Notes under the pieces: model-generated
Seen by the model: the letters and a program-made list of their open reading frames with translations, nothing else
Told to the model about the DNA's origin: nothing
Database searches by the model: none
Shown here: positions 44,491-55,468 of the stretch, piece after piece
Position numbering within the stretch: position 1 is the stretch's first letter
Layout of the letters: every line of letters starts with the position of its first letter
Assembly (NCBI RefSeq): GCF_900566055.1
Contig: NZ_UPHQ01000165.1
Location: 1 to 64,000 of the forward strand
DNA length: 64,000 nucleotides
Reading direction: 5' to 3'
Source of the DNA: Mycobacterium innocens
GTDB taxonomy: Bacteria > Actinomycetota > Actinomycetes > Mycobacteriales > Mycobacteriaceae
Translations under genes and position numbers: made by a program

Positions 44491-44687
44491 GGCTAGTGAC
44501 GTTACCGGTTCGGGGCGTCAACTGTCGGCGACGCTCCTACTCCGGCCGGTGCCGACGCCTCCGGCGGTCGCGATCCCGCAACCGCGATCGGGCGGCGGCT
44601 ATCCGCCCGCGACGTCGGTGCGGCACGATAGGGGGACGGACCACCGACGCGTCCAAGCAGCACACCCGCCGACTCCAGGAGTAGCGC

Positions 44688-47480
44688 GTGACCACCGAGT
44701 TCGCCCGCCACGATTTGGCCAAAACCCCAAGCAGCGGAAGCGAACCCGACCGCGTTCGGGTGATCCGCGAGGGCGTGGCGTCCTATCTGCCCGACATCGA
44801 TCCCGAAGAGACCTCGGAATGGCTGGAGTCCTTCGACGAGATGCTGGAGCGCTCCGGCCCGTCGCGGGCGCGCTACCTGATGCTGCGTCTGCTGGAACGT
44901 GCCGGCGAACAACGGGTGGCCATCCCGGCACTGACGTCGACGGACTACGTCAACACCATCCCGACCGAGCTGGAGCCGTGGTTCCCCGGCGACGAGGACG
45001 TCGAACGCCGCTACCGGACCTGGATCAGATGGAACGCGGCGATCATGGTGCATCGCGCGCAACGGCCCGGGGTGGGCGTGGGTGGTCACATCTCGACCTA
45101 CGCGTCGTCCGCTGCGCTCTACGAGGTCGGTTTCAACCACTTCTTCCGCGGCAAATCGCATCCCGGCGGCGGGGACCAGATCTTCATCCAGGGCCACGCC
45201 TCCCCCGGGATCTACGCGCGCGCGTTCCTCGAAGGCCGGTTGACCGCCGACCAGCTGGACGGCTTCCGCCAGGAGCACAGCCACCCCGGCGGCGGGTTGC
45301 CGTCCTACCCGCACCCGCGGCTGATGTCCGACTTCTGGGAATTCCCCACCGTCTCGATGGGCCTGGGCCCGCTGAACGCCATCTACCAGGCGCGGTTCAA
45401 CCACTACCTGCACGACCGCGGCCTCAAGGACACCTCCGATCAGCACGTGTGGTGTTTTCTGGGCGACGGCGAGATGGACGAGCCCGAAAGCCGCGGGCTG
45501 GCACACATCGGCGCGCTGGAAGGCCTGGACAACCTGACCTTCGTGATCAACTGCAACCTGCAGCGCCTCGACGGCCCGGTACGCGGCAACGGCAAGATCA
45601 TCCAGGAGCTGGAGTCGTTCTTCCGCGGCGCCGGCTGGAACGTGATCAAGGTGGTCTGGGGCCGCGAATGGGACGCCCTGCTGCACGCCGACAAGGACGG
45701 CGCGCTGGTCAACCTGATGAACGTCACCCCCGATGGGGACTACCAAACCTATAAGGCCAACGACGGCGCCTATGTGCGCGACCACTTCTTCGGCCGGGAC
45801 CCGCGCACCAAGGCGCTGGTGGAAAACATGACCGATTCCGAGATCTGGAACCTCAAGCGCGGCGGCCACGACTACCGCAAGGTCTATGCCGCCTACAAGG
45901 CCGCCGTCGACCACAAGGGGCAGCCGACGGTGATCCTGGCCAAGACCATCAAGGGCTATTCGCTGGGCGCGCACTTCCAGGGCCGCAACGCCACCCACCA
46001 GATGAAAAAGCTTGCGCTGGAAGACCTCAAGTATTTCCGGGACGCCATGCGGATCCCGGTCAGCGACACCCAGCTCGAGGAAGACCCCTACCTGCCGCCG
46101 TACTACCACCCCGGCCCGGACGCCCCGGAGATCCGGTACATGCTCGACCGGCGCCGCACGCTGGGCGGCTTCGTGCCCGAGCGCCGGACCAAGACCAAGG
46201 CGCTGAAGCTTCCCGGCCGCAATATCTATGCCGCCCTGAAGAAGGGATCGGGAAACCAAGAGGTCGCCACCACCATGGCGACGGTGCGCACCTTCAAGGA
46301 AGTGTTGCGGGACAAAGAGGTTGGCCCGCGAATCGTCCCGATCATTCCGGACGAGGCCCGCACCTTCGGGATGGACTCCTGGTTCCCGTCGTTGAAGATC
46401 TACAACCGCCTCGGCCAGCTCTACACCGCCGTCGACGCCGAACTGATGCTGGCCTACCGGGAAAGCGAAGTCGGCCACATCCTGCACGAGGGCATCAACG
46501 AAGCCGGAGCGGTGGGCTCGTTCATCGCGGCCGGCACGTCGTATGCGACCCACAACGAGCCGATGATCCCGGTCTACATCTTCTATTCGATGTTCGGTTT
46601 CCAGCGCACCGGCGACGGTTTGTGGGCCGCGGGCGACCAGATGGCGCGCGGGTTCCTGCTCGGCGCCACCGCGGGCCGCACCACGCTGACGGGCGAAGGC
46701 CTGCAGCACGCCGACGGCCACTCGCTGCTGCTGGCCGCCACGAACCCGGCGGTGGTCTCCTACGACCCGGCGTTCGCCTACGAGATCGCCTACATCGTGG
46801 AAAGCGGGCTGGCGCGCATGTTCGGGGAGAACCCGGAGAACGTGTTCTTCTATATCACCGTCTACAACGAGCCCTACGTGCAGCCGCCCGAGCCGGAGAA
46901 CTTCGATCCCGAGGGCGTGCTGCGGGGTATCTACCGGTACCGCGCGGCCACCGCGCAACGCTCCAGCAAGGCGCAGATCCTGGCCTCGGGCGTGTCGATG
47001 CCCGACGCACTGCGGGCGGCCGAGTTGCTGGCCGCCGAGTGGGACGTGGCCGCCGACGTGTGGTCGGTGACCAGTTGGAGTGAGCTGAACCGCGACGGGG
47101 TCTCCGTCGAGAAGCAACGGCTGCACAACCCCGGCCAGCCGGCGGGTGAGGCGTACGTGACCAAGGCGCTCGCCGATACCGCCGGCCCGGTGGTGGCGGT
47201 GTCGGACTGGATGCGTGCGGTCCCCGAGCAGATCCGGCCCTGGGTGCCGGGCACCTACGTGACGCTGGGCACCGACGGGTTCGGCTTCTCCGACACCCGT
47301 CCCGCCGCGCGGCGCTACTTCAACACCGACGCCGAGTCGACCGTCGTCGCGGTGCTGGAGGCGCTGGCCCGCGACGGTGAAATCGACCCGTCGGTGGCGG
47401 TGGCAGCCGCGCGTCAGTACCAGATCGACAACGTGCAGGCGTCAGCGAAGCAGGATGCCGACGCCGGCACGGCGACCTAG
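44688..47480 (+). CDS. aceE: pyruvate dehydrogenase E1 component
   Basis: A 930-residue homodimeric-type E1 that decarboxylates pyruvate with thiamine diphosphate and hands acetyl to the E2 enzyme. The ThDP motif reads [15 protein letters not shown] (GDG start) ending near [13 protein letters not shown], with the substrate-binding His region [20 protein letters not shown] and the transketolase-type middle part [19 protein letters not shown]. Start GTG at 44688 after a clear AGGAG. Order aceE-mabR-fabD is as in M. tuberculosis, so acetyl-CoA supply lies next to fatty-acid synthesis. Confidence 0.97.
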   Translation: MTTEFARHDLAKTPSSGSEPDRVRVIREGVASYLPDIDPEETSEWLESFDEMLERSGPSRARYLMLRLLERAGEQRVAIPALTSTDYVNTIPTELEPWFPGDEDVERRYRTWIRWNAAIMVHRAQRPGVGVGGHISTYASSAALYEVGFNHFFRGKSHPGGGDQIFIQGHASPGIYARAFLEGRLTADQLDGFRQEHSHPGGGLPSYPHPRLMSDFWEFPTVSMGLGPLNAIYQARFNHYLHDRGLKDTSDQHVWCFLGDGEMDEPESRGLAHIGALEGLDNLTFVINCNLQRLDGPVRGNGKIIQELESFFRGAGWNVIKVVWGREWDALLHADKDGALVNLMNVTPDGDYQTYKANDGAYVRDHFFGRDPRTKALVENMTDSEIWNLKRGGHDYRKVYAAYKAAVDHKGQPTVILAKTIKGYSLGAHFQGRNATHQMKKLALEDLKYFRDAMRIPVSDTQLEEDPYLPPYYHPGPDAPEIRYMLDRRRTLGGFVPERRTKTKALKLPGRNIYAALKKGSGNQEVATTMATVRTFKEVLRDKEVGPRIVPIIPDEARTFGMDSWFPSLKIYNRLGQLYTAVDAELMLAYRESEVGHILHEGINEAGAVGSFIAAGTSYATHNEPMIPVYIFYSMFGFQRTGDGLWAAGDQMARGFLLGATAGRTTLTGEGLQHADGHSLLLAATNPAVVSYDPAFAYEIAYIVESGLARMFGENPENVFFYITVYNEPYVQPPEPENFDPEGVLRGIYRYRAATAQRSSKAQILASGVSMPDALRAAELLAAEWDVAADVWSVTSWSELNRDGVSVEKQRLHNPGQPAGEAYVTKALADTAGPVVAVSDWMRAVPEQIRPWVPGTYVTLGTDGFGFSDTRPAARRYFNTDAESTVVAVLEALARDGEIDPSVAVAAARQYQIDNVQASAKQDADAGTAT

Positions 47481-47564
47481 CGCACGACCGCTGCATAAGA
47501 CGACACTAAGAATCTCCCAAGCGCTTTGGCGGGAAGTTCCAGAAAACAGGCGTAGCTTTTAGGG

Positions 47565-48884
47565 GTGAACGACAACCAGTTTTCGCCACTGGCTCGGCTC
47601 GCATCGTCCAGATCACCACTCGAACTGCTGGACGCCGTGCCCGATTCGCTGCTGCGACGGTTGAAACAGTACTCGGGCCGGCTGGCCACCGAGGCGGTCT
47701 CGGTGATGCAGGAACGGCTGCCGTTCTTCGCCGACCTGGAGGCGTCCCAGCGCGCCAGCGTGGCACTGGTGGTGCAGACGGCCGTGGTCAACTTCGTCGA
47801 GTGGATGCAGGACCCGCACAGCGACGTGAGCTATACCGCACAGGCATTCGAATTGGTGCCCCAAGACCTGACCCGACGAATCGCGTTGCGTCACACCGTC
47901 GACATGGTGCGGGTCACCATGGAGTTCTTCGAAGAAGTGGTGCCGCTGCTGGCCCGCTCAGAGGAGCAGTTGACCGCGCTGACCGTGGGCATCTTGAAGT
48001 ACAGCCGGGACCTGGCCTTCACCGCCGCCTCTGCCTACGCCGACGCCGCCGAAGCGCGCGGCACCTGGGACAGCCGGATGGAGGCCAGCGTGGTCGACGC
48101 GGTGGTACGCGGCGACACCGGCCCGGAGTTGCTGTCCCGGGCGGCGGCGCTGAACTGGGACACCACCGCGCCGGCCACGGTCGTGGTGGGCACCCCGGCG
48201 CCGGGGCGCGACGGCTCGAATAACGAGGACGGCAGCAAGCGAGCCAGCCAGGACGTCCGCGACATCGCCGCCCGCCACGGCCGCGCAGCGCTCACCGACG
48301 TGCACGGCACCTGGCTGGTGGCCATCGTGTCCGGCCACTTGTCGCCCACCGATAAATTCCTCAAGGACCTGCTGGAGGCGTTCTCCAACGGGCCAGTGGT
48401 CATCGGGCCGACCGCTCCCATGCTCACCGCGGCCTATCACAGTGCCAGCGAGGCGATTTCGGGGATGAACGCGGTCGCCGGCTGGCGCGGCGCGCCGCGC
48501 CCGGTGCTGGCCCGTGAATTGCTGCCGGAACGCGCCCTGATGGGTGACGCCTCGGCGATCGTGGCGTTGCATACCGATGTGATGCGGCCACTGGCCGACG
48601 CCGGCCCGACGCTCATCGAGACGCTGGACGCGTATCTGGATTGTGGCGGCGCGATTGAGGCGTGTGCCAGGAAGTTGTTCGTTCATCCAAACACCATCCG
48701 GTACCGGCTCAAGCGAATCACCGACTTCACCGGGCGTGATCCGACCCAACCGCGCGATGCCTATGTCCTGCGGGTGGCCGCGACGGTGGGCCAGCTCAAC
48801 TATCCGGCACCGCATTCCGGCGCGGCGAACAATGCCATCGCAGCGGTTCCGCTCCCGCTCAGGCGGGGTGCCGAAGGGGCCTGA
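47565..48884 (+). CDS. mabR: transcriptional regulator of the FAS-II operon
   Basis: A 439-residue PucR/CdaR-like protein corresponding to Rv2242 (MabR), which controls the fasII operon that follows it. The C-terminal HTH_30 domain is clear (YLDCGGAIEACARKLFVHPN, TIRYRLKRITDFTGRD, near residues 355-410). The N-terminal part is an acyl-CoA-sensing-type domain (RLATEAVSVMQERLPFFAD). GTG start after AGGGGT. A candidate binding repeat lies downstream at 48970-48990. Confidence 0.95.
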   Translation: MNDNQFSPLARLASSRSPLELLDAVPDSLLRRLKQYSGRLATEAVSVMQERLPFFADLEASQRASVALVVQTAVVNFVEWMQDPHSDVSYTAQAFELVPQDLTRRIALRHTVDMVRVTMEFFEEVVPLLARSEEQLTALTVGILKYSRDLAFTAASAYADAAEARGTWDSRMEASVVDAVVRGDTGPELLSRAAALNWDTTAPATVVVGTPAPGRDGSNNEDGSKRASQDVRDIAARHGRAALTDVHGTWLVAIVSGHLSPTDKFLKDLLEAFSNGPVVIGPTAPMLTAAYHSASEAISGMNAVAGWRGAPRPVLARELLPERALMGDASAIVALHTDVMRPLADAGPTLIETLDAYLDCGGAIEACARKLFVHPNTIRYRLKRITDFTGRDPTQPRDAYVLRVAATVGQLNYPAPHSGAANNAIAAVPLPLRRGAEGA

Positions 48885-48969
48885 GCATGGGCCCGACGGC
48901 CGAACCGGCACAATAGTGATTCAGGACACAGATCGCGGGTCGATCTCAAACATGTAGCTTACGCGGCTG

Positions 48970-48990
48970 TTTTGTAGGGTCTCCACAAAA
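48970..48990. promoter_or_regulatory. MabR-type inverted repeat in the fasII promoter
   Basis: TTTTGT-N9-ACAAAA, with an inner partial match (AGGG...CTCC), sits 67 bp before the fabD GTG. It resembles the inverted repeat described for MabR at mycobacterial fasII promoters (recalled, not checked). Confidence 0.65.
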
Positions 48991-49056
48991 ACCTAAGACG
49001 AGGTTCATAATCTGTTACACCGCGCAAAACCGTTTCCACAGTGTTCTCTTAGACAC

Positions 49057-49974
49057 GTGATTGCGTTGCTTGCGCCCGGACAGGGCTCCCAGACCGAGGG
49101 AATGCTGTCGCCGTGGCTGGAATTGCCAGGCGCGGCGGACCGGATCGCCTCGTGGTCGCAGGCCAGCGGCCTGGACCTGGCCCGGCTGGGCACCACCGCG
49201 TCGACCGAGGAGATCACCGACACGGCGGTCGCTCAGCCGTTGATCGTTGCGGCCACCCTGCTGGCTTACCAGCAGCTGACACAGAGGGGTCTGCTGGTGG
49301 GCCAGGAGTTCATCGTGGCCGGCCACTCCGTCGGCGAGATCGCCGCCTACGCGATCGCCGGGGTGATGGCGGCCGACGACGCCGTCGCACTGGCCGCGAC
49401 CCGCGGCGCCGAGATGGCCAAGGCGTGCGCCGCCGAGCCGACCGGCATGTCGGCGGTGCTCGGCGGTGACGAGGCCGAGGTGCTGAGCCGCCTCGAGCAG
49501 CTCGACCTGGTCCCGGCCAACCGCAACGCCGCCGGCCAGATCGTCGCCGCCGGCCCGCTGACCGCCTTGGACAAGCTGGCCGAGGACCCGCCGGCCAAAG
49601 CCCGGGTCCGTGCGCTGGGCGTCGCCGGAGCGTTCCACACCCAGTTCATGGCCCCGGCCCTGGACGGCTACGCCGCAGCGGCGGCCGGCATCGCGACCGG
49701 CGAGCCCACCGCCACGCTGTTGTCCAACCGGGACGGAAAGCCCGTCACTTCCGCGGCCGCGGCGATGGAGGCCCTGGTCTCCCAACTCACCCAGCCGGTG
49801 CGCTGGGACCTGTGCACCGCCTATCTGCGTGACCACGCAGAGGGTCCAGTCACGGCGATCGTGGAGTTCCCGCCCGCGGGCACCCTCACCGGCATCGCCA
49901 AACGCGAACTTCGGGGGGTTCCGACGCGCGCCGTCAAGTCACCCGCAGATCTGGACGAGTTGGCAAGCCTGTAA
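49057..49974 (+). CDS. fabD: malonyl-CoA:ACP transacylase
   Basis: A 305-residue FabD that loads malonyl groups onto AcpM for mycolic acid precursor synthesis. The nucleophile is Ser91 in VAGHSVGEIAAYA, and the catalytic His is in VAGAFHTQFMAPA (about residue 194). N-terminal PGQGSQTEGML forms the oxyanion loop. GTG start at 49057; first gene of the FAS-II operon, with a promoter of about 170 bp that holds the putative MabR site. Confidence 0.97.
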   Translation: MIALLAPGQGSQTEGMLSPWLELPGAADRIASWSQASGLDLARLGTTASTEEITDTAVAQPLIVAATLLAYQQLTQRGLLVGQEFIVAGHSVGEIAAYAIAGVMAADDAVALAATRGAEMAKACAAEPTGMSAVLGGDEAEVLSRLEQLDLVPANRNAAGQIVAAGPLTALDKLAEDPPAKARVRALGVAGAFHTQFMAPALDGYAAAAAGIATGEPTATLLSNRDGKPVTSAAAAMEALVSQLTQPVRWDLCTAYLRDHAEGPVTAIVEFPPAGTLTGIAKRELRGVPTRAVKSPADLDELASL

Positions 49975-50050
49975 CCGCAGGATTCGTCCAGAACCAATAA
50001 AAGTACGTCAAACCGATTTGCCCACAACATATTACGAAGGGAAGCTAACT

Positions 50051-50398
50051 GTGGCCGTCAGTCAGGAAGAAATCATCGCCGGTATCGCCGAGATCATCGA
50101 AGAGGTCACCGGTATCGAGCCCTCCGAGGTCACCCCGGAGAAGTCGTTCGTCGACGACCTGGACATCGACTCGCTGTCGATGGTGGAGATCGCCGTGCAG
50201 ACCGAGGACAAGTACGGCGTGAAGATCCCCGACGAGGACCTCGCCGGTCTGCGCACCGTCGGTGACGTCGTCGCCTACATCCAGAAGCTCGAGGAAGAGA
50301 ACCCCGAGGCTGCCGAGGCGCTGCGGGCCAAGCTCGAGTCGGAGAACCCCGAGGCTGTGGCCAACGTCAAGGCGAGGCTGGAAGCAGAGAGCAAGTGA
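50051..50398 (+). CDS. acpM: meromycolate acyl carrier protein
   Basis: A 115-residue acyl carrier protein, with the phosphopantetheine site at Ser in [13 protein letters not shown] (about residue 41) and the extended C-terminal tail ([18 protein letters not shown]) typical of AcpM. It shuttles growing meromycolate chains to KasA and KasB. Ribosome site GAAGGGAAG before GTG 50051. Its stop overlaps the kasA GTG (GTGA), giving translational coupling. Confidence 0.97.
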   Translation: MAVSQEEIIAGIAEIIEEVTGIEPSEVTPEKSFVDDLDIDSLSMVEIAVQTEDKYGVKIPDEDLAGLRTVGDVVAYIQKLEEENPEAAEALRAKLESENPEAVANVKARLEAESK

Positions 50399-51645
50399 CC
50401 AAGCCTTCCACTGCTAATGGCGGTTACCCCAGCGTTGTGGTAACCGCCGTCACAGCGACGACGTCGGTCTCGCCGGACATCGAGAGCACGTGGAAGGGTC
50501 TGTTGGCCGGCGAGAGCGGCATCCGCGTCCTTGAAGACGAGTTCGTCACCAAGTGGGACCTCCCGGTCAAGATCGGCGGCCACCTCAAGGAGCCCGTCGA
50601 CAACCACATGGGCAGGCTGGACCTGCGCCGCATGTCGTATGTCCAGCGGATGGCCAAGCTGCTCAGCGGACACCTGTGGGAGTCCGCGGGCAGCCCCGAG
50701 GTCGATCCGGACCGGTTCACGGTCGTGGTCGGAACCGGCCTCGGTGGAGCCGAGCGGGTGATCGAGAGCTATGACCTGATGAACGAGGGCGGACCCCGTA
50801 AGGTGTCCCCGCTCGCGGTTCAGATGATCATGCCCAACGGCGCCGCGGCGGTCGTGGGCCTGCAACTCGGTGCCCGCGCCGGGGTGATCACCCCGGTGTC
50901 GGCCTGTTCATCAGGCTCGGAGGCCATTGCCCACGCGTGGCGTCAGATCGTCATGGGCGACGCGGACGTCGCCGTCTGCGGCGGTGTCGAGGGTCCCATC
51001 GAGGCGCTGCCCATCGCGGCGTTCTCCATGATGCGGGCCATGTCGACCCGCAACGACGAGCCCGAGCGGGCCTCGCGGCCGTTCGACAAGGACCGTGACG
51101 GTTTCGTGTTCGGCGAGGCCGGTGCGCTGATGCTGCTCGAGACCGAGGAGCACGCCAAAGCCCGCGGCGCCAAGCCGCTGGCCCGGTTGATGGGTGCCGG
51201 GATCACCTCGGACGCCTTCCACATGGTGGCGCCGGCGGCCGACGGTGTGCGTGCCGGCCGGGCGATGACACGGTCACTGGAACTGGCGGGCTTGTCCCCC
51301 AAGGACATCGACCACGTCAACGCGCACGGCACAGCGACACCGATCGGCGACGCTGCCGAGGCCAACGCCATCCGGGTCGCCGGCTGTGAGCATGCCGCGG
51401 TCTACGCGCCGAAATCGGCCTTAGGTCACTCCATTGGCGCAGTCGGGGCGCTGGAGTCGGTACTGACCGTGCTGACACTGCGGGACGGCGTCATCCCGCC
51501 CACGCTGAACTACGAGACCCCTGATCCCGAGATCGACCTCGATGTTGTCGCGGGCGAACCTCGCTACGGCGAATTCCGCTATGCCATTAACAACTCGTTC
51601 GGCTTCGGCGGTCATAATGTGGCGCTCGCCTTCGGGCGCTACTAA
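50395..51645 (+). CDS. kasA: beta-ketoacyl-ACP synthase KasA
   Basis: A 416-residue FAS-II condensing enzyme that elongates acyl-AcpM. Catalytic Cys171 in [11 protein letters not shown], His in [12 protein letters not shown] (about 311) and His in [15 protein letters not shown] (about 345), with the gatekeeper region [10 protein letters not shown]. Nothing in the sequence suggests loss of function. GTG start inside the acpM stop. Confidence 0.98.
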   Translation: MTKPSTANGGYPSVVVTAVTATTSVSPDIESTWKGLLAGESGIRVLEDEFVTKWDLPVKIGGHLKEPVDNHMGRLDLRRMSYVQRMAKLLSGHLWESAGSPEVDPDRFTVVVGTGLGGAERVIESYDLMNEGGPRKVSPLAVQMIMPNGAAAVVGLQLGARAGVITPVSACSSGSEAIAHAWRQIVMGDADVAVCGGVEGPIEALPIAAFSMMRAMSTRNDEPERASRPFDKDRDGFVFGEAGALMLLETEEHAKARGAKPLARLMGAGITSDAFHMVAPAADGVRAGRAMTRSLELAGLSPKDIDHVNAHGTATPIGDAAEANAIRVAGCEHAAVYAPKSALGHSIGAVGALESVLTVLTLRDGVIPPTLNYETPDPEIDLDVVAGEPRYGEFRYAINNSFGFGGHNVALAFGRY

Positions 51646-51674
51646 AGCAAGACATCGCGGGCCGCGAGGCCCGA

Positions 51675-51704
51675 GGTAGGGGTCCCCCCGGTTGCGGGGG
51701 CGAG
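51675..51704. repeat. GC hairpin between kasA and kasB
   Basis: In the 93-bp kasA-kasB spacer, CCCCCC (51684-51689) can pair with CGGGGG (51695-51700) around a five-base loop. This GGGGTCCCCCC type sequence is a common scattered element in mycobacteria. It could attenuate or stabilise the kasB end of the mRNA. Confidence 0.4.
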
Positions 51705-51738
51705 CCGGACAGATACGGAAGGAACGTTCGCAACACTC

Positions 51739-52998
51739 ATGACAGAGCTGGTTACCGGGAAAACGCTCCCGAACGTAGTGGTCACCGGCGTCGCCATGAC
51801 AACCGCGCTGGCCGCCGACGTGGAAACCACGTGGAAGTTGCTACTCGACAGCCAAAGTGGGATCCGCGTCCTCGACGACCCGTTCGTCGAGGAGTTCGAT
51901 CTGCCGGTGCGGATCGGCGGGCATCTGCTGGAGGAGTTTGACAGCCAACTGACGCGCGTCGAGCTGCGGCGCATGGGCTACCTGCAGAAGATGTCCACCA
52001 TTTTAAGCCGGCGAGTGTGGGAGAACGCGGGTTTGCCCGAAGTCGACTCCAACCGGCTGATGGTGTCCATCGGCACCGGGTTGGGCTCGTCGGAAGAGAT
52101 GGTGTTCAGCTACGACGGCATGCGCGCTCGTGGCATGAAGGCGGTCTCACCACTTGGCGTGCAGAAGTACATGCCCAACGGCGCGGCCGCGGCGGTAGGC
52201 CTGGAACGGCATGCCAAGGCGGGCGTTATCACCCCGGTATCGGCGTGTGCGTCCGGTTCCGAGGGCATCGCTCAGGCGTGGCGCAACATCGTCTTCGGCG
52301 AGGCTGACGTCGCCATCTGCGGTGGCGTCGAGACCAAGATCGAGGCGGTGCCGATCGCGGCGTTCGCCCAGATGCGCATCGTGATGTCCACCAAGAACGA
52401 CGATCCCGTCGGCGCCTGCCGCCCGTTCGACCGGGACCGCAGCGGCTTCGTGTTCGGTGAAGCCGGTGCGCTCATGGTGATCGAGACCGAGGAGCACGCC
52501 AAGGCCCGCGGCGCGAACATCCTGGCCCGTATCATGGGAGCCAGCATTACCTCCGACGGCTTTCACATGGTGGCGCCGGACCCCAACGGGGAACGCGCCG
52601 GGCACGCGATGAGCCGGGCGATTCAGCTCGCGGGCCTGACCCCGGCCGACATCGGCCATGTCAACGCGCACGCCACCGGGACCTCGGTGGGTGACCTGGC
52701 CGAAGGCAAGGCCATCAACAACGCGCTGGGCCCGCACGGCGGCAACGCGGTGGTGTACGCACCCAAGGCCGCGCTGGGCCACTCGGTGGGTGCGGTCGGT
52801 GCGGTGGAATCGATCCTGACCGTGCTCGCGTTGCGGGACCAGGTCGTTCCCCCGACACTGAACCTGGAAAACCTCGATCCAGAGATCGACTTGGACGTGG
52901 TGGCGGGTAAGCCGCGGCCCGGTGATTACCGGTATGCGATCAACAACTCGTTCGGATTCGGCGGCCACAACGTGGCAATCGCTTTCGGGCGGTACTAA
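51739..52998 (+). CDS. kasB: beta-ketoacyl-ACP synthase KasB
   Basis: A 419-residue paralogue of KasA that extends meromycolates to full length. Catalytic Cys in [13 protein letters not shown], His in [12 protein letters not shown] and in [16 protein letters not shown]-terminal [16 protein letters not shown] is shared with KasA. Ribosome site GGAAGGAAC before ATG 51739. Longer N-terminus than KasA by a few residues ([14 protein letters not shown]). Confidence 0.97.
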   Translation: MTELVTGKTLPNVVVTGVAMTTALAADVETTWKLLLDSQSGIRVLDDPFVEEFDLPVRIGGHLLEEFDSQLTRVELRRMGYLQKMSTILSRRVWENAGLPEVDSNRLMVSIGTGLGSSEEMVFSYDGMRARGMKAVSPLGVQKYMPNGAAAAVGLERHAKAGVITPVSACASGSEGIAQAWRNIVFGEADVAICGGVETKIEAVPIAAFAQMRIVMSTKNDDPVGACRPFDRDRSGFVFGEAGALMVIETEEHAKARGANILARIMGASITSDGFHMVAPDPNGERAGHAMSRAIQLAGLTPADIGHVNAHATGTSVGDLAEGKAINNALGPHGGNAVVYAPKAALGHSVGAVGAVESILTVLALRDQVVPPTLNLENLDPEIDLDVVAGKPRPGDYRYAINNSFGFGGHNVAIAFGRY

Positions 52999-53034
52999 AT
53001 CCCGAGCCACCCCGGAAACAACAGGAGACCTGCG

Positions 53035-54456
53035 ATGACGATCATGGCCCCCGAGGCGGTCGGCGAATCGCTCGACCCCCGCGATCCGCTGCTGCGACTG
53101 AGCACCTTCTTCGACGACGGCAGCGTGGAGCTGCTGCACGAGCGTGACCGCTCAGGGGTGCTGGCCGCGGCGGGCGCCGTGAACGGCGTGCGCACCATCG
53201 CGTTCTGCACCGACGGCACCGTGATGGGTGGCGCGATGGGGACCGAAGGCTGCGCACACATCGTCAACGCCTACGACACCGCCATCGAGGAGCAGAGCCC
53301 GATCGTGGGCATCTGGCACTCCGGTGGCGCCCGGTTGGCCGAAGGGGTGCGCGCGCTGCACGCGGTCGGCACGGTGTTCGAGGCCATGATCCGCGCGTCG
53401 GGCTACATTCCGCAGATCTCGGTGGTCGTCGGTTTCGCCGCCGGCGGCGCCGCTTACGGTCCGGCATTGACCGACGTCATCGTGATGGCCCCGGAAAGCC
53501 GGGTGTTCGTCACCGGACCGGACGTGGTGCGCAGCGTCACCGGTGAGGACGTGGACATGGCCTCCCTCGGCGGCCCGGAAACCCACCACAAGAAGTCCGG
53601 GGTGTGCCACATCGTCGCCGACGACGAGCTCGACGCCTATGACCGCGGTCGTCGGCTGGTCGGATTGTTCTGCCAGCAAGGCCATTTCGACCGGAGCAAG
53701 GCCGAGGCCGGCGACACTGATATCCACGCGCTGCTGCCCGAATCTCCTCGGCGGGCCTATGACGTGCATCCGATCGTGACCGCAATCCTCGACAGCGAAA
53801 CGCCGTTCGACGAGTTCCAGGCCAATTGGGCGCCGTCGATGGTGGTCGGGTTGGGTCGGTTGTCCGGGCGCACCGTCGGTGTGCTGGCCAACAATCCGCT
53901 GCGGCTGGGCGGCTGCCTGAACTCCGAAAGTGCCGAGAAGGCAGCACGTTTCGTGCGGCTCTGCGATGCGTTCGGGATTCCGCTGGTGGTGGTGGTCGAT
54001 GTGCCCGGCTATCTGCCTGGTGTCGACCAGGAGTGGGGCGGCGTGGTGCGTCGCGGCGCCAAGCTGCTGCACGCCTTCGGTGAGTGCACCGTTCCCCGGG
54101 TCACCCTGGTGACCCGAAAGACCTACGGCGGGGCCTACATTGCAATGAATTCCCGCTCGCTTAATGCCACCAAGGTGTTTGCTTGGCCGGACGCCGAGGT
54201 GGCCGTGATGGGCGCCAAAGCGGCCGTCGGCATCCTGCACAAGAAGAAGCTGGCCGCGGTGCCCGAGCATGAACGCGAAGCGCTGCACGACGAACTCGCA
54301 GCCGAGCACGAGCGGATCGCCGGCGGTGTGGACAGTGCCATCGACATCGGCGTGGTGGACGAGAAGATCGACCCGGCGCACACCCGCAGCAAGCTCACCG
54401 AGGCGCTGGCCCAGGCGCCGGCACGGCGCGGGCGCCACAAGAACATTCCGCTGTAG
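53035..54456 (+). CDS. accD6: acyl-CoA carboxylase beta subunit AccD6
   Basis: A 473-residue carboxyltransferase that makes malonyl-CoA for FAS-I and FAS-II with AccA3. Two crotonase-like halves are visible: the N-terminal acyl-CoA oxyanion region (WHSGGARLAEGVRALH, FAAGGAAYGPALTDV) and the C-terminal biotin region (VVDVPGYLPGVDQEWGG, TYGGAYIAMNSRSL). Ends the FAS-II operon. A 64-bp hairpin follows 6 bp after the stop and may terminate it. Confidence 0.97.
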   Translation: MTIMAPEAVGESLDPRDPLLRLSTFFDDGSVELLHERDRSGVLAAAGAVNGVRTIAFCTDGTVMGGAMGTEGCAHIVNAYDTAIEEQSPIVGIWHSGGARLAEGVRALHAVGTVFEAMIRASGYIPQISVVVGFAAGGAAYGPALTDVIVMAPESRVFVTGPDVVRSVTGEDVDMASLGGPETHHKKSGVCHIVADDELDAYDRGRRLVGLFCQQGHFDRSKAEAGDTDIHALLPESPRRAYDVHPIVTAILDSETPFDEFQANWAPSMVVGLGRLSGRTVGVLANNPLRLGGCLNSESAEKAARFVRLCDAFGIPLVVVVDVPGYLPGVDQEWGGVVRRGAKLLHAFGECTVPRVTLVTRKTYGGAYIAMNSRSLNATKVFAWPDAEVAVMGAKAAVGILHKKKLAAVPEHEREALHDELAAEHERIAGGVDSAIDIGVVDEKIDPAHTRSKLTEALAQAPARRGRHKNIPL

Positions 54457-54462
54457 TTCTGA

Positions 54463-54526
54463 CCGCGAGCAGTCGCAGAATCGCATGCGCGGGACCCGCG
54501 CAGTGCGATTCTGCGACTGCTCGCGG
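54463..54526. terminator. long perfect hairpin after accD6
   Basis: Two perfect 23-base arms (54463-54485 and 54504-54526) flank an 18-base loop that itself holds TGCGCGGG-A-CCCGCGCA. The whole forms one near-perfect 64-base hairpin right after the accD6 stop. There is no U-run. The arm sequence GCGAGCAGTCGCAGAATCGC returns at 55474-55493, so this is also a repeat family. Confidence 0.75.
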
Positions 54527-54580
54527 CGGTTATCCCCAGCGTGACTGGCCGAGGCCGGCCGCTCCTCGCATGCTGTCCCG

Positions 54581-55468
54581 GTGCACCTTGGAGCGCTAGC
54601 GCTGTTGGAAAGGGCCGGCGGGTTCGCTACCACCGCGCAACTGCTGACGGTCATGACCCGCCAACAGCTCGACGTTCAAGTCAAGAACGCTGGCCTCGTT
54701 CGCGTGTGGTACGGGGTCTACTCGGCCCAAACGCCAGATCTACTCGGTCGCCTGGCGGCCCTCGACATCTTTATGGGGCGACAAGCCGTGGCTTGCCTGG
54801 GCACTGCGGCCACGCTATACGGGTTCGACACGGAGAACACCACCGCCATTCATGTGCTCGACCCCGGCGTACGGATGCGGCCCACTGTCGGTTTGATGGT
54901 TCACCAACGCACCGGCGCCCGGTTGCAGCGGGTGTCAGGTCGTCTGGCAACTGCGCCGGCGTGGACGGCCGTCGAGGTCGCACGACAGCTGCGCCGTCCC
55001 CGAGCTCTGGCCACCCTTGACGCCGCACTGCGATCAATGCGGTGCACTCGCTTCGAGATCGAAAGTGCCGTTAACGAACAGCGTGGGCGCCGCGGAATCG
55101 TCGCGGTGCGCGAACTGCTGCCGCTCGCCGACCCACAAGCGGAATCGGCTATGGAGAGCGAAGTTCGGCTCGTCATCATCGACCACGGGTTGCCGCTCCC
55201 GGAGCTTCAATATCCGATCTACGGCCGCGGTGGCGAGCTGTGGCGGGTCGACTTCGCTTGGCCTGAAAGGCGTCTGGCGGCCGAGTACGAAAGTGTCGAC
55301 TGGCATGCCGGGCGCAACGAGATGCTGCGTGACAAAACCAGGTGGGGCAAGATCCAGGAACTCGGGTGGACGATTATCCCGATTGTCGTCAGCGACGTGA
55401 GACAGGAACCTCACCGCCTGGCCCAGCGAATCGCTACCCACCTGGACCGCACGCGCATCGCTATCTGA
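54581..55468 (+). CDS. AbiEi-like N-terminal / DUF559 protein
   Basis: A 295-residue protein. The N-terminal 60 residues resemble an AbiEi-type winged helix (GGFATTAQLLTVMTRQQLDV). A linker (VLDPGVRMRPTVGLMVHQRT) follows. The C-terminal 110 residues are DUF559, a Vsr/PDDEXK-like nuclease fold (ESEVRLVIIDHGLPLPELQY, WRVDFAWPERRLAAEYESVD), with acidic residues placed as in the family (Asp of VDFAWP, Glu of AEYESVD). GTG at 54581. Such genes are numerous and of unknown role in mycobacteria. Flanked on both sides by related hairpins (54463-54526 and 55469-55538), perhaps a mobile unit. Confidence 0.75.
   Translation: MHLGALALLERAGGFATTAQLLTVMTRQQLDVQVKNAGLVRVWYGVYSAQTPDLLGRLAALDIFMGRQAVACLGTAATLYGFDTENTTAIHVLDPGVRMRPTVGLMVHQRTGARLQRVSGRLATAPAWTAVEVARQLRRPRALATLDAALRSMRCTRFEIESAVNEQRGRRGIVAVRELLPLADPQAESAMESEVRLVIIDHGLPLPELQYPIYGRGGELWRVDFAWPERRLAAEYESVDWHAGRNEMLRDKTRWGKIQELGWTIIPIVVSDVRQEPHRLAQRIATHLDRTRIAI

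Noticed and set aside
44502..47126. An 874-codon open frame on the minus strand across aceE
   Set aside because: It is antisense to the clear pyruvate dehydrogenase gene; long antisense frames are common in high-GC DNA and its translation has no domain and an unnatural composition.
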